Below are positions 18,098-27,337 of a stretch of DNA of 64,000 nt, one piece after another (the first letter of the stretch is position 1; each line of letters begins with the position of its first letter). A program made the translations under genes and the position numbers. The DNA lies in assembly GCF_000418325.1 (NCBI RefSeq), contig NC_021658.1:8942001-9006000 (forward strand), given 5' to 3'. The DNA comes from Sorangium cellulosum So0157-2 (GTDB lineage Bacteria > Myxococcota_A > Polyangia > Polyangiales > Polyangiaceae). A model generated the notes under the pieces. That model was not told the origin of the DNA and did no database searches. It saw nothing but the letters and a program-made list of their open reading frames with translations.

Positions 18098-18825
18098 GGC
18101 GCCGGCTCCGGCCCGGCGCCGCCGGACTCCGGCGGGGCGGCGAGCGGCAGTTCGATGACCGCCGACGTGCCGCGCGACCGCGGCTCGAGGGCGAGCGTGC
18201 CGCTATAGCGCCGGGCGACCCGCCTCGCGATGTTCAGCCCGAGGCCGAAGTGACCCGGCTTCGGCGTGGTGAACGGGCGCAGGATCGCCTCGCCGTCCAC
18301 CTCGCCGGTGGAGCCCCCGGCGTCGGTGACCTCGATCAGGTACCGCGCGCCGCTCGCGGCGCCCTGCACCGTGACCACGCCGTCCCCTGGGGTCGACGCC
18401 ACGGCGTTCTCGATGAGGCACCTCACCGCGACGGCGAGCTCGATCGGGTCCGCCTCGACGTCGCCGTCCTCGGCCGAGAGCTCGATGCGGGCCCCGGACG
18501 CGCCGACGCGCGCGCACGCCGCCGCGCGCCGCACGCAATCGGCCGCGCTCACGCGCGCGCTCCGGCGGGTGAAGAGCCGCGCGGCGTCGACCGACTCGTC
18601 GAGCCGCGCGCTCGCCGCGATCACCTCTTCGTCGATGATCCCGAAGAACTCCGCGATCCTCGGATCCGCCGAGTAGGCCGCGTCTCCCGCGACCTTACGT
18701 TTGATGTAGAACGACGCATTGCGGACGATGGCGAAGCGGTTGCGCAGGTCGTGGCGCAGCACGGACAGGATCTCGTCCGCGACCGCGGCCTGCTCCGCTG
18801 CGCCCAGGGGATCCCAGCTGATCAT
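18094..18825 (-). CDS. Soluble histidine kinase
   Basis: A 243-residue kinase without a sensor domain. The H-box is VLRHDLRNRFAIVRNA near residue 26, followed by an HATPase domain with CLIENAVAS, VTDAGG and GLGLNIARR. The first G-box is weakened (VTDAGGSTGE in place of DxGxG). It resembles the kinase core of the membrane kinase encoded downstream (both carry HDLRN and similar spacing), which suggests an internal duplication. It follows the receiver gene by 43 bp. Confidence 0.78.
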   Translation of the reverse strand: MISWDPLGAAEQAAVADEILSVLRHDLRNRFAIVRNASFYIKRKVAGDAAYSADPRIAEFFGIIDEEVIAASARLDESVDAARLFTRRSARVSAADCVRRAAACARVGASGARIELSAEDGDVEADPIELAVAVRCLIENAVASTPGDGVVTVQGAASGARYLIEVTDAGGSTGEVDGEAILRPFTTPKPGHFGLGLNIARRVARRYSGTLALEPRSRGTSAVIELPLAAPPESGGAGPEPAP

Positions 18826-18868
18826 ACGGCTCCTCGTCCCTCCGCCCGCGTCGACGCCGCGCGCGGCC

Positions 18869-19546
18869 TCATCGGCAAGAGCGCCCCGGGACGCCTGGCG
18901 CCGCGGGGTCGGCCCTCGTGAGCTCCGGCCCCTGCCGCGGCCCGCGCGCCGCGGACCCGGCCGCCGCGCGCGCGCCGAACCTCGAGGTGGGGGGCGCCGG
19001 CGCGGAGTCCGGCGGCGAGCCGGCGTCGGCAGGCTCGCAGGAGACCATCTCGCCCCCGGCGGCCGCCCCCGTCGGGCCCGACGATCCGAGGGAGTCGGCC
19101 ATCGAGTGGACCGACCGCTTCATCTCGGCGAGGCGCGAGAGCTGCAGCACGATCCCGATGAGGCGGTCGGGGTCGAACGGCTTCAGGATGACATAGTTGT
19201 GGCTGCCGCTCATGGAGCGGATGTACTCGTCGGCCCCGGTGACGAGCAGACAGCTCGTGTACACGGACATGCCCGACACCCGCCGGAGCAGCTCGTCTCC
19301 CTTCATTCCAGGCATCAAGAAGTCGGAGCAGACGAGGTGGAACCGCCTCGCCTCGAGCAGCTTCAGCGCGTGCTCCGCCGACGAGCAGGTCACGACGTCC
19401 ACGTCCGTCGACAGGACGGCGGCGATGCTGCGAAGCGCCCTCTCCTCGTCGTCGACGACGAGCACTCGATACCTCCGTCGTGAGACGAGATGGACGTCGC
19501 TCTCGTCTTCCCCCTGCGAGAGTGTGCGATGAGCTCTTAGAGACAT
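18869..19546 (-). CDS. Single-receiver response regulator with disordered tail
   Basis: A 225-residue protein. A CheY-like receiver spans about residues 25-145 (LVVDDEERAL, phospho-acceptor in LVCSDFLMPGMKG, VTGADEY, ILKPFD), followed by about 80 residues rich in Pro, Ala, Gly and Arg with no output domain. It is the first gene of the signalling operon that runs to 14895. I chose the ATG at 19546; a GTG at 19552 is just upstream. Likely role: phosphotransfer partner of the two kinases that follow. Confidence 0.8.
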   Translation of the reverse strand: MSLRAHRTLSQGEDESDVHLVSRRRYRVLVVDDEERALRSIAAVLSTDVDVVTCSSAEHALKLLEARRFHLVCSDFLMPGMKGDELLRRVSGMSVYTSCLLVTGADEYIRSMSGSHNYVILKPFDPDRLIGIVLQLSRLAEMKRSVHSMADSLGSSGPTGAAAGGEMVSCEPADAGSPPDSAPAPPTSRFGARAAAGSAARGPRQGPELTRADPAAPGVPGRSCR

Positions 19547-20064
19547 GGGCACAACTACCGTCTCCTCTGGCTATCGCGCGGCGGAGCCTCGTACCGCTGC
19601 GTCGCGGGCGTACGAGAGCGCGCTTGGGTGATTCCTGCTGTCCCGTGCGACGCCCCCCCCTGTGGCCAGCGTCACCTCTTCGTAAAGCTACGTGACAATT
19701 TCCGCGTCAGTCAACGGCATAATACGGTGGTCTATGGCTCACGGCGAAAGAGTCGATTTCCGTTCGGAGCGCCAGCGACTTGGCCCGTTTCCGTCCGTAT
19801 ACCGCCGTGCGTCGGGAACGAACCCCTGCGCTCGTGACGTCGGTTCACGTCTCTTCACCTCGTCTCTCCGCGGCGCAACGGTTCGCCCCGTTCGAGGGGC
19901 GGCCGCGGAGCGCCGGGGCTCGCACGGGCTCGATTCCGACGCTGTTTCAAAAATGCGGCGACGAGGCCCCCGGAGCGCGCCTTGGTGGGCAGCTCCGAGG
20001 AAAAAAAGCGCCCCTCCGTGATTGATTGGAAGGCGTCCCGGACACAGGGATGCAGGAGGAAGGC
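19547..20064. other. Intergenic region between divergent operons
   Basis: No gene is evident. Around 19690-19725 the DNA is locally AT-richer and holds GTGACA and CATAAT hexamers 20 bp apart. That spacing is too wide for a standard sigma-70 promoter, so I do not call one. Promoters for the signalling operon and the esterase gene must lie here. Confidence 0.4.
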
Positions 20065-21108
20065 ATGCTCATGCACCTGGACTTACGATCTGCCGCTCGT
20101 CGGCGGGTGGCGCGCGCGTCGGGCGTCGCGCTGCTCGCCCTGGCCTGTTGCACGGATGCGGAGGGCTCGGGCGGCGACCCCGGCGCAGGGACGGGAGGAG
20201 CGGGCGGAGGCCCGCCGCCGGGAGCGAGCAGCGCGAGCGCGGGCGCCGGGAGCACGGCGGCTTCGTCGGGCGCTGCTGGCGGCGCCGGCACCGGCGGCGG
20301 CGCGCCCGACGGCGCTGCGGGCTCGGGCGGCGCTCCCGGAGGCGGCGGCGCCGGGTCAGGCGGGATGGAGCCGCTGCCGGACATCACGATCTGGATCGCG
20401 GGCGACTCCACGGTCGCCAACGGGCAAACCCCCTGCCCGGCGGGCTGGGGCGGCCAGATCGCGGCGCTCTTCGACGAGCGGGTCACCGTGGTGAACAGCG
20501 CGGTCGGCGGCCGCAGCGTGCGCACGTGGCTCTATCACGTGCAGAGCACCATGGATGACACGGGGGAGTGCGCGCTCGAGCGCGACGCGAGCGGCGAGCC
20601 CGTGCTTCAGGACAGGTGGGTTCAGATGCTCGACGGCATGAAGGCGGGCGACACCCTGTTCATCCAGTTCGGCATCAACGACGGATCGCGCACGTGCGAT
20701 CGGCACGTGGGGATCGACGCCTTCAAGAGCAGCTACGGGATGATGGCTCGCGCCGCGCAGGAGCGGGGCGCGCATCCCGTGTTCGTGACGCCCGTGAGCG
20801 CGATCGCCTGCAATGGCAGCACGGCCCGCGGGACGCGCGGGGAGTACGTGACCGCGACCCACGAGGCGGGCGAAGAGCACGGCGCGCCGGTGATCGATCT
20901 CCACGAGCGCAGCGTCGCGCTCTACGACGAGCTCGGCTTCTGCCCGGTCCCCGGCGGAGACGTGAGCGCGACGACCGGAGGGCCGGTCGGCGAGTTCTTC
21001 TGCGATGATCACACGCACTTCTCGCGCTCCGGCGCGGCGCAGATCGCCAGGGTGGTCGCCGACGCCATCCGCGAGCAGGGGCTCGACCTGGCCGCGTACC
21101 TCCGGTGA
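20065..21108 (+). CDS. SGNH hydrolase lipoprotein, rhamnogalacturonan acetylesterase-like
   Basis: A 347-residue exported esterase. The signal segment ends at a cysteine (LLALACC) and a 75-residue Gly/Ala/Ser linker follows. The catalytic domain shows block I IWIAGDSTVAN, block II VVNSAVGGRS, block III FIQFGINDGS and block V DDHTHFSRSGA, giving the Ser-Asp-His triad of SGNH hydrolases. CDDHTHF with GDSTVA points to carbohydrate esterase family 12 (rhamnogalacturonan acetylesterase), which deacetylates pectin. The ATG at 20065 follows AGGAGGAAGGC; the open frame extends upstream to 20026 without a better site. It fits the uronate theme of this region. Confidence 0.8.
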   Translation: MLMHLDLRSAARRRVARASGVALLALACCTDAEGSGGDPGAGTGGAGGGPPPGASSASAGAGSTAASSGAAGGAGTGGGAPDGAAGSGGAPGGGGAGSGGMEPLPDITIWIAGDSTVANGQTPCPAGWGGQIAALFDERVTVVNSAVGGRSVRTWLYHVQSTMDDTGECALERDASGEPVLQDRWVQMLDGMKAGDTLFIQFGINDGSRTCDRHVGIDAFKSSYGMMARAAQERGAHPVFVTPVSAIACNGSTARGTRGEYVTATHEAGEEHGAPVIDLHERSVALYDELGFCPVPGGDVSATTGGPVGEFFCDDHTHFSRSGAAQIARVVADAIREQGLDLAAYLR

Positions 21109-21151
21109 AGTGGCGCCGTCGCGCGGCTCGCGCCGGGGCGCCCCCGCGCCC

Positions 21152-21961
21152 TCAGTAGCCGATGTCCTCGCGGATGGCGATGACCATCTTGCAATGGTTC
21201 ACGAGGTCGTCCGTCGTCTCGACCTCGCTCGTGTAATTGAGACCGTACGGCCAGAAATGCTGGTTGTCCGCGTGCACGGCGTCGCTCTCGTTCCCCGTGA
21301 TCGCCCTGAGCTGGCGCGTCGCCGCCTCCCCCGTGAAGACGCCGTCCCTCACCATCGCCGCGAACTCGAAGCTGCCGACCCCCAGGGTGTGGGAGATCTC
21401 GTGCATGGCGGTGATGTAGTTCATGGAGCTGAACGCGCCGAACCGGATGGATCCGTTGACGTTGCCGTCGGCCGTCGCGACCGACGGCACATAGGACACC
21501 GACAGGCTCTTCTCGATGCTCGTGTAACAGTTGTAGTGCGACAGCGCTTCATCCATGGCGCCCGTGATCATGGCGTACGCGGACTGCTGCTCTGCGGTCG
21601 GCGCGGGGGCCATCGCGAGCGTGTAGGTGATCCCGCCCATTCCCACGCAGCCGGACCCAGCGCCGCCCTCGCCCTCGCCTCCGCCCGCGCCGCCGGCGCC
21701 GGCGCCGCCCGTGCCCGGGGCCGCGCCGCCGCCGCCCTCGCCCGCCCCGCCGCCCCCGTCCGCGCCGGCTCCCGCGCCGCCGTCCCCGCCCGCGCCGCTG
21801 CTGGCCGAGGTCTGCCCGACGGACGCCGCCGCGCCGCCGCTCCCGCTAGCGACGGCGCGGCCGCCGGCGTCCCCGGGGCCGTCCCCCGATCCCGAGCACG
21901 CGATCGGAAGAGCCGCCGTGAACGCGAGCAAAACGATGTTCGTCGCCAGTTGCCTCAGCAT
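21152..21961 (-). CDS. Lipoprotein with metalloprotease-like HExxH motif
   Basis: A 269-residue predicted lipoprotein: signal helix ending in LPIAC, then about 80 residues of Gly/Ala/Ser linker, then a globular domain beginning at GITYTLAM. It contains AMHEISHTLGVGS, an HExxHxxG zinc-binding pattern as in metzincins, but the usual third His/Asp ligand position is Ser, so activity is uncertain. The start at 21961 has GAAGGAGTGCGAGAC ahead of it. It converges on the esterase gene. It is related in build (linker plus secreted enzyme) to the proteins at 20065 and 46779. Confidence 0.6.
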   Translation of the reverse strand: MLRQLATNIVLLAFTAALPIACSGSGDGPGDAGGRAVASGSGGAAASVGQTSASSGAGGDGGAGAGADGGGGAGEGGGGAAPGTGGAGAGGAGGGEGEGGAGSGCVGMGGITYTLAMAPAPTAEQQSAYAMITGAMDEALSHYNCYTSIEKSLSVSYVPSVATADGNVNGSIRFGAFSSMNYITAMHEISHTLGVGSFEFAAMVRDGVFTGEAATRQLRAITGNESDAVHADNQHFWPYGLNYTSEVETTDDLVNHCKMVIAIREDIGY

Positions 21962-22536
21962 GTCTCGCACTCCTTCAAGGAACCTCGCGCCGTCGCTCAC
22001 CGGCCGTGGGGCGCTCGCGGCGCACCTCGCGACAGGTCGCCGGCGGAGCCGGCGCCATCGCCCTCTCACCGGCGGCGTCAGGGGTCAATTCGATGCAGAT
22101 CGAACCGATGGAGTCGATAGCTCCAGCAGAACATTCTAGCGACCTCGCACAGCGCCGGACGAGCTCCGCCGCCGCGCGGGCGAGCGGCGCTCGGGCCGCG
22201 CTCGGGCCGCGCTCCGGTCCGCCTCTCCGCCTCTCCGCCTGCCGCCGCCCCGCGATCTCCGCCCCGAGGCGGCGGACGGGCGCGGGCGAGATCCAGAGTT
22301 TGTTCACCAGGCGCGCCGGAACCTGACGGCCATCGACGGACGTCCAGGGGTCCACACCTTATATGAGCTACCGTGAGCAGCGAGGTCGGCCGTGGGACAG
22401 CCGCAACGACGAGGTCGACGGCCGCCGTGCGCGAGCGCTCCATCGGCCAGGCGAGCCGTGCGGCGCCGCGCCCCGCGCCTCCCGCGGCGCGCCCGCTCGG
22501 CCGGCGCCGCGGCGCCGCCCGGCGGAGGGAGCGGCG
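21962..22536. other. Intergenic region upstream of the TOMM-type kinase
   Basis: No gene is supported. An open frame continues upstream of the kinase start to 22363 but its residues are Arg/Pro/Ala-rich and lack family similarity. A short AT-richer island near 22085-22140 is the best place for divergent promoters; no clear -35/-10 pair was found. Confidence 0.35.
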
Positions 22537-25500
22537 ATGACCCCGATCGCCATCGCCCCGGGCGCCGTGTTCCAGGAGCGCTACGAGATCGTCTCCGCGC
22601 TGCGGGAGAGCGGGTTCGCCGACGTCTACAAGGGGCGCCAGCTCGCCACCGGACAGATGGTGGCCATCAAGGTCATGCGGCCGGCCCGGGGCGGCAAGCC
22701 CGCCGACGTCGCCCGGCGCTGCGCCCGCTTCCACCAGGAGACGCGGTTCTGCGCGCAGCTCCACCACCCCAACATCGTCCGGCTCATCGACGCCGGCCAG
22801 ACGGACGAGGGCACGCTCTACACCATCTTCGAGTTCGTGCCCGGCAAGAACCTGGCAGAGGTGCTGGCCGAGGAGACCGCCCTCGATCCGCCCGAGGCGC
22901 GGCACCTGATGCTCCAGGTCCTCGACGCCCTCGGCTGCGCCCACGGGCAGAGCGTCGTCCACCGCGACCTCAAGCCCAGCAACATCATGATCGTCTCCAC
23001 CGGCGCGCGGCGCAACGCGCTGGTGCTCGACTTCGGCATCGGCGCGCTCATCGCCGGCGCCATGGAGGGCGTCGACGCGAAGCTCACCCCGAGCAACGAG
23101 ATCCTCTGCACGCCCGCCTACGCGGCGCCGGAGCAGCTCCTCGGACAGCCGGTGAGCGTGCGATCGGACCTGTACGCCTGGGGCCTCGTCTTCCTGGAGT
23201 GCCTCACCGGGCGGCCGGCGATCTCCGGCAGGTCGCTGCAAGAGGTGCTGTTCCGACAGGCCAGCTCCGAGCCGATCCCGATCCCCGCGGCGCTCCTCGG
23301 GCACCCGCTCGGCACCCTCCTCAGGCGCGCGACCCTGAAGAGCGTGGCCGAGCGCATCGCCACCGCCTCCGGCCTGCTGCGCGAGCTCGAGGCCTGCGAC
23401 GTGGAGGGGCTGAGCCGCGAGGATTTCGTGGCGCGCGCGCGAGGGCTCTCGTCGCCGCCGGAGCCGGACCCCGGCGCGCCGGACGAGGGCCGGTGGGGCT
23501 ACGGCGCGAGCGCGACGACGCCGCTCGACCGGCCCCAGCGGGAAGCCCGATCGACGCCCAGCGACCGCGCGGCGGCCGACACGCTGCCCTCGCCGGCGAC
23601 GCCCCGGCCGGAGGACACGCCCTCTCCCGCGGACGGGGAGCGCTCCAGCGGCGCCGGGTGCCTCGACGCCGAGCGGCGGCCCCTCACCGTGGTCTGCTGC
23701 GCCTTCTCGACCTCGGGTCCGGGCCTGAAGGACACCGACGTCGAGGAGATCGACGATCTGCTCGGCGAGCAACAGGACGTCTGCGACGAGATCGCCCGCC
23801 GCCACCGCGGGCGCTTCGCCGGCGCGCTGGGCGATCAGATCCTGCTGCATTTCGGCTATCCGTCCGCGCAGGAGGACGACGCCCGGCGCGCCGCGCGCGC
23901 GGCGCTGGAGATCGCGGAGGACGTCCGCGCGCGCAGCGCGCGCCTCGCGGCGGCGCGGGGCATCGCGCTCGAGGTCCGGATCGGGCTGCACACCGGCCTC
24001 GTGGTCGCCGGCCAGCCGCAACGCTACACGCAGCACCTCGGGACGACGCCGCGGATCGCGGCCCGGCTGAGCGCGCTCGCGGCCCCGGGCACGATCGCGG
24101 TGAGCGGCGACGCCTTCAGGCTGCTCCGGAGCCGGTTCACGTTCGAGCCGATGGCGGCGCGCGACCTCTCGGGCGCGGAGCGGCAGAGCGCCATCTACCG
24201 CATGGGGCGCGAGATCCCTCGCTCGACGCAGGACCAGGACACCGCGGGCCACGACACGGAGCCGCTGATCGGCCGGAGCCAGGAGCTCGAGCTCCTGCTC
24301 CAGCGCTGGAGCCAGGTCCGGCAGGGCATCGGGCAGAGCATCCTCGTCACCGGCGGGCCCGGGATCGGCAAATCCCGCCTGACGTGGGAGCTCGCGCGGC
24401 GGCTCCGCGGCGACGGCCACAGCTGCCTGGAGTGCCGCTGCACCCCCGACCGGCGCAACAGCGCGCTCCACCCCCTCATCGAGCTGCTCGAGCGGCTGAT
24501 CGACCCCGGCCGGGACGACGCGCCGGGGCGCCGGCTCGCCCGGCTCGAGGCGCTCCTGGCCCGCCGCGGCTTCGATCTGGCGGAGACGGTGCCGCTGTTC
24601 GCGGCGCTCCTGTCGATCCCCCTCGACGCGCGCTACGCCGCGCCTCAGGACCCGCCGCCGCGGCAGAAGGAGAGGACGCTCAACGCGCTCGTGTCCATGC
24701 TCTTCGACATGGCCGAGGAGCGGCCCGTCCTGTTCATGGTCGAGGACCTGCACTGGGCCGATCCGACGAGCCTGGAGTGGCTCGGCATGCTGATCGTCGA
24801 TGTGCCCTCGGCGCGGCTCATGATGCTGCTCACCGCGCGGCCGGAGTTCTCGCCGCCCTGGTCGACGTCGGGCATGCTCCAGATCCAGCTCGGCCGCCTG
24901 GATCGCGAGCACGTCGAGCACATGGTCGCGCGGCTCGCCGGCGGCCGCTCGCTGCCCGAGCCGCTCCTGCAGCAGGTGGTCGACCGGACCGACGGCGTCC
25001 CCCTCTTCGTCGAGGAGCTGATGCGGATGGTGCTCGAGTCCGGGGCCCTCGTCGACGAGGGCGACCACTACACGCTCTCCGAGCCGATGTCGGAGCTCGC
25101 GATCCCCTCGACGCTGCGAGGGCTCTTGATGGCGCGCCTCGACCGGCTCGGCAGGGCGAAGGAGACCGCCCGCATCGCCGCGGTGCTCGGGCGGGAGTTC
25201 AGCCTGGAGGTGCTGAGCGCCGTGACCACGCTCGACGGCGAGCTCGTCCAGGAGGATCTCGATCGGCTGATGGCCGCGGACCTCATCCACAGGAAGCGCC
25301 GGCTGAACAACCCGACGTACCTGTTCAAGCACGTGCTCATCCGGGACGCGGCCTACGAGTCGCTCTCGAAGCGGAGCCGGCGGAGGCTGCACGCCTGCGT
25401 GGCCCGGGCGATCGAGGAGCGCTTCCCCGAGCTCGTCGCGGCGCGGCCCGATCTGCTCGCGCACCACCACGCCGCCGCCGAGCAGAAGCAGCAGGCGATC

Positions 25501-26766
25501 GCGTACGCGGAGATCGCGGCGGAGCGGGCGCTGAAGCGGCCGGCGAACGCCGACGACACCGAGGCCATCGGCCACGTGACGCAGGCGCTCGGCTGGCTCT
25601 CGGCCATCGCGGACGACCGGGAGCGCGCGCTCGCCGAGCTGCGGCTGAACAGCCTGCTCATCGTGGCGCTCCTCGACCGCCTCGGGTACATGCCCCGGGA
25701 GCTCGAGGCGGCGGTGAAGCGCTGCGAGGAGCTGATCGACGCGTTCGGGGACAGCCCGATGACCGCGCCGACGCTGTGGGCGATGTTCTGGTACCACAAC
25801 TTCCGGAGCCATCGCGGCGAGGCGCGCGCGCTGACGGAGCGGATCCTCGGGATGGCGACGCGATCGCAGGACACCCGCCAGCGGGCCGCGTCCATGGTGG
25901 TGCTGGGGAACTGCTTGTTCTTCGAAGGAAAGCTCGCGGAGGCTCGCCCGCACCTCACGCGCGGCGTCGAGCTCTACGATCCCGCGGACCGGGAGCACGT
26001 CTCCCTGTACGGCTTCGATCCCAAGGCCTGCGGCCAGTACACGCTCGCGCTGCTGCTCTACCTGATGGGCTGCCCGGCGCAGGCGTTCGCGCAAGGGGAG
26101 GCCGCGGTGGCGTGGGCGCGCGAGCTCGACCACCCGAACACCCTCGGGATGGCGCTGCTCCACCTGGCCGGCGTCCATCACTACGGCCGCCAGCGGGAGA
26201 AGGTCGCCGCGCTGACGGACGCCCTCATGCAGCTGACGAGGAGCCATCACCTCTGGTTCAAGGAGCTCTGCTGGGCCCTGCACTCCTGGGCGCAGCGCGA
26301 CCTCGAGAAGCTGAGGCAGGACGTCGAGGCGATCCGGCACACCGGCCAGAAGATGGGGTTGCCCTACTGGTTCTCCCTCGTGGCGGAGCTCGAGGCCGAG
26401 CGCGGGCAGCACGAGGCCGCGGTCGAGCAGCTCGCGGGCTGCTTGCTGCTCGCCGCGGAGCTGGGCGACGTCTACTACGTCCCGGAGCTCTACCGCCTGA
26501 AGGCGCTGTCGCTCGGCGCCCTGGGCGGAGGCGCGGAGCAGGAGAGCGAGCGCTGCCTGCGGCAATCGATCGCGATCGCGCGCGAGCAGGGCGCGCGGAC
26601 GATCGAGCTGCGCTCGACGCTGTCGATCTGCCGCATCCTCGCCCGGCAGGGCCGGCGCGACGAGGCGCGCGCCCTGCTCCGGGAGAGCAGCGGCTGGCCC
26701 GCCGAGTGCGCCGATCTGCCCGAGTTCGCCGAGGCGCGAGCGCTGCACCAGAAGCTCGACGGTTGA
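22537..26766 (+). CDS. TOMM-system kinase/cyclase fusion protein
   Basis: A 1409-residue cytosolic protein. The kinase domain (about 10-280) has AIKVM, HRDLKPSN, DFGIG and YAAPEQ, but its glycine loop is altered (LRESGFADVY). A class III cyclase-like domain (about 385-545) follows, with GALGDQILLHFG and RIGLHTGLVVAG; the first metal Asp is replaced in VVCCAFST, so catalysis is doubtful. An NTPase module (from about 565) has Walker A TGGPGIGKSRL and Walker B LFMVEDLHWAD, then about 600 residues of TPR-like helices. Length and order match the TOMM kinase/cyclase family (TIGR03903 as I recall it), described beside azole-modified peptide precursors. GGAGGGAGCGGCG precedes the ATG. A precursor-like gene follows at 26878. 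Confidence 0.85.
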   Translation: MTPIAIAPGAVFQERYEIVSALRESGFADVYKGRQLATGQMVAIKVMRPARGGKPADVARRCARFHQETRFCAQLHHPNIVRLIDAGQTDEGTLYTIFEFVPGKNLAEVLAEETALDPPEARHLMLQVLDALGCAHGQSVVHRDLKPSNIMIVSTGARRNALVLDFGIGALIAGAMEGVDAKLTPSNEILCTPAYAAPEQLLGQPVSVRSDLYAWGLVFLECLTGRPAISGRSLQEVLFRQASSEPIPIPAALLGHPLGTLLRRATLKSVAERIATASGLLRELEACDVEGLSREDFVARARGLSSPPEPDPGAPDEGRWGYGASATTPLDRPQREARSTPSDRAAADTLPSPATPRPEDTPSPADGERSSGAGCLDAERRPLTVVCCAFSTSGPGLKDTDVEEIDDLLGEQQDVCDEIARRHRGRFAGALGDQILLHFGYPSAQEDDARRAARAALEIAEDVRARSARLAAARGIALEVRIGLHTGLVVAGQPQRYTQHLGTTPRIAARLSALAAPGTIAVSGDAFRLLRSRFTFEPMAARDLSGAERQSAIYRMGREIPRSTQDQDTAGHDTEPLIGRSQELELLLQRWSQVRQGIGQSILVTGGPGIGKSRLTWELARRLRGDGHSCLECRCTPDRRNSALHPLIELLERLIDPGRDDAPGRRLARLEALLARRGFDLAETVPLFAALLSIPLDARYAAPQDPPPRQKERTLNALVSMLFDMAEERPVLFMVEDLHWADPTSLEWLGMLIVDVPSARLMMLLTARPEFSPPWSTSGMLQIQLGRLDREHVEHMVARLAGGRSLPEPLLQQVVDRTDGVPLFVEELMRMVLESGALVDEGDHYTLSEPMSELAIPSTLRGLLMARLDRLGRAKETARIAAVLGREFSLEVLSAVTTLDGELVQEDLDRLMAADLIHRKRRLNNPTYLFKHVLIRDAAYESLSKRSRRRLHACVARAIEERFPELVAARPDLLAHHHAAAEQKQQAIAYAEIAAERALKRPANADDTEAIGHVTQALGWLSAIADDRERALAELRLNSLLIVALLDRLGYMPRELEAAVKRCEELIDAFGDSPMTAPTLWAMFWYHNFRSHRGEARALTERILGMATRSQDTRQRAASMVVLGNCLFFEGKLAEARPHLTRGVELYDPADREHVSLYGFDPKACGQYTLALLLYLMGCPAQAFAQGEAAVAWARELDHPNTLGMALLHLAGVHHYGRQREKVAALTDALMQLTRSHHLWFKELCWALHSWAQRDLEKLRQDVEAIRHTGQKMGLPYWFSLVAELEAERGQHEAAVEQLAGCLLLAAELGDVYYVPELYRLKALSLGALGGGAEQESERCLRQSIAIAREQGARTIELRSTLSICRILARQGRRDEARALLRESSGWPAECADLPEFAEARALHQKLDG

Positions 26767-26877
26767 GCTGCCGCGGCGCCCTCTCGAGCGCCCTGGAATC
26801 CAGCGCTGGGGGCTCGACGTCGCGGGGCGGCGGCTCCATGAGCCATGCGTGCCAGAAGCCCTGCCATGGAGATAGCC

Positions 26878-27336
26878 ATGTTGTCACGTCAGCCCTCCCA
26901 ATACCCGCCTGGGACGTCGGAGACCGAGAGCCCCCCCGCGCAGCTCGACGGCGCACCCGTCGAGGCGCGTGCCGGAGGCGAGCGAGGCGCGGCGGAGGAC
27001 GTGCTCCAGGAGCTGGAGTCGGCGTGGCTGCGCGCCGTCGCGCTCAGCTGGGAAGACCCGGCGCAGCTCGCTCGGCTGAAGCGGGAGCCGCGGGAGTTCT
27101 TGATGGCCTGTTGCGGTTACGCGCTGCCGCCGGGGATCGAGCTCACCGTCCGCGAGGCGCGGGAGCCGGGCGCGCCGAGCGGCGACGGATGGCGTTTCTG
27201 CGAGCAGCGCAAGGGCTGGGATCTGTCGGCCGGCGTCATCACGCTCCATGTCCCGCCGGCGCCGGAGCTGGTCGATCGCCCCGTCGCGCTGGCCGAGCTC
27301 GCGAGCGACGCGCAGCTCTCGATCCTCATCTGTTGA
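26878..27336 (+). CDS. TOMM precursor-like protein (BMA_0021/BMA_0022 type)
   Basis: A 152-residue protein. Residues about 45-90 (AWLRAVALSWEDP, then GYALPPGIELTVRE) match the nitrile-hydratase-leader-like block of the BMA_0021 family of putative thiazole/oxazole-modified peptide precursors (TIGR03795 as I recall it). VITLHVPPAPEL marks the end of the leader-like fold. The putative core is short and ends in SILIC, with only two Ser and one terminal Cys available for azole formation. It lies 111 bp after the kinase/cyclase, the partner this family is known for. GGAGATAGCC precedes the ATG at 26878; other in-frame ATGs are at 26845 and 26866. Confidence 0.75.
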   Translation: MLSRQPSQYPPGTSETESPPAQLDGAPVEARAGGERGAAEDVLQELESAWLRAVALSWEDPAQLARLKREPREFLMACCGYALPPGIELTVREAREPGAPSGDGWRFCEQRKGWDLSAGVITLHVPPAPELVDRPVALAELASDAQLSILIC

Positions 27337-27337
27337 G

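Noticed and set aside
19692..19723. Sigma-70 promoter GTGACA / CATAAT
   Set aside because: The 20-bp spacer is outside the usual 16-18 bp range.
22363..22536. 58-residue upstream extension of the kinase/cyclase
   Set aside because: Residues are Arg/Pro/Ala-rich without similarity, and a good ribosome site precedes the ATG at 22537.
22078..26748. Minus-strand open frame of 1556 residues
   Set aside because: It is a mirror frame of the kinase/cyclase gene, whose plus frame has many recognisable motifs.
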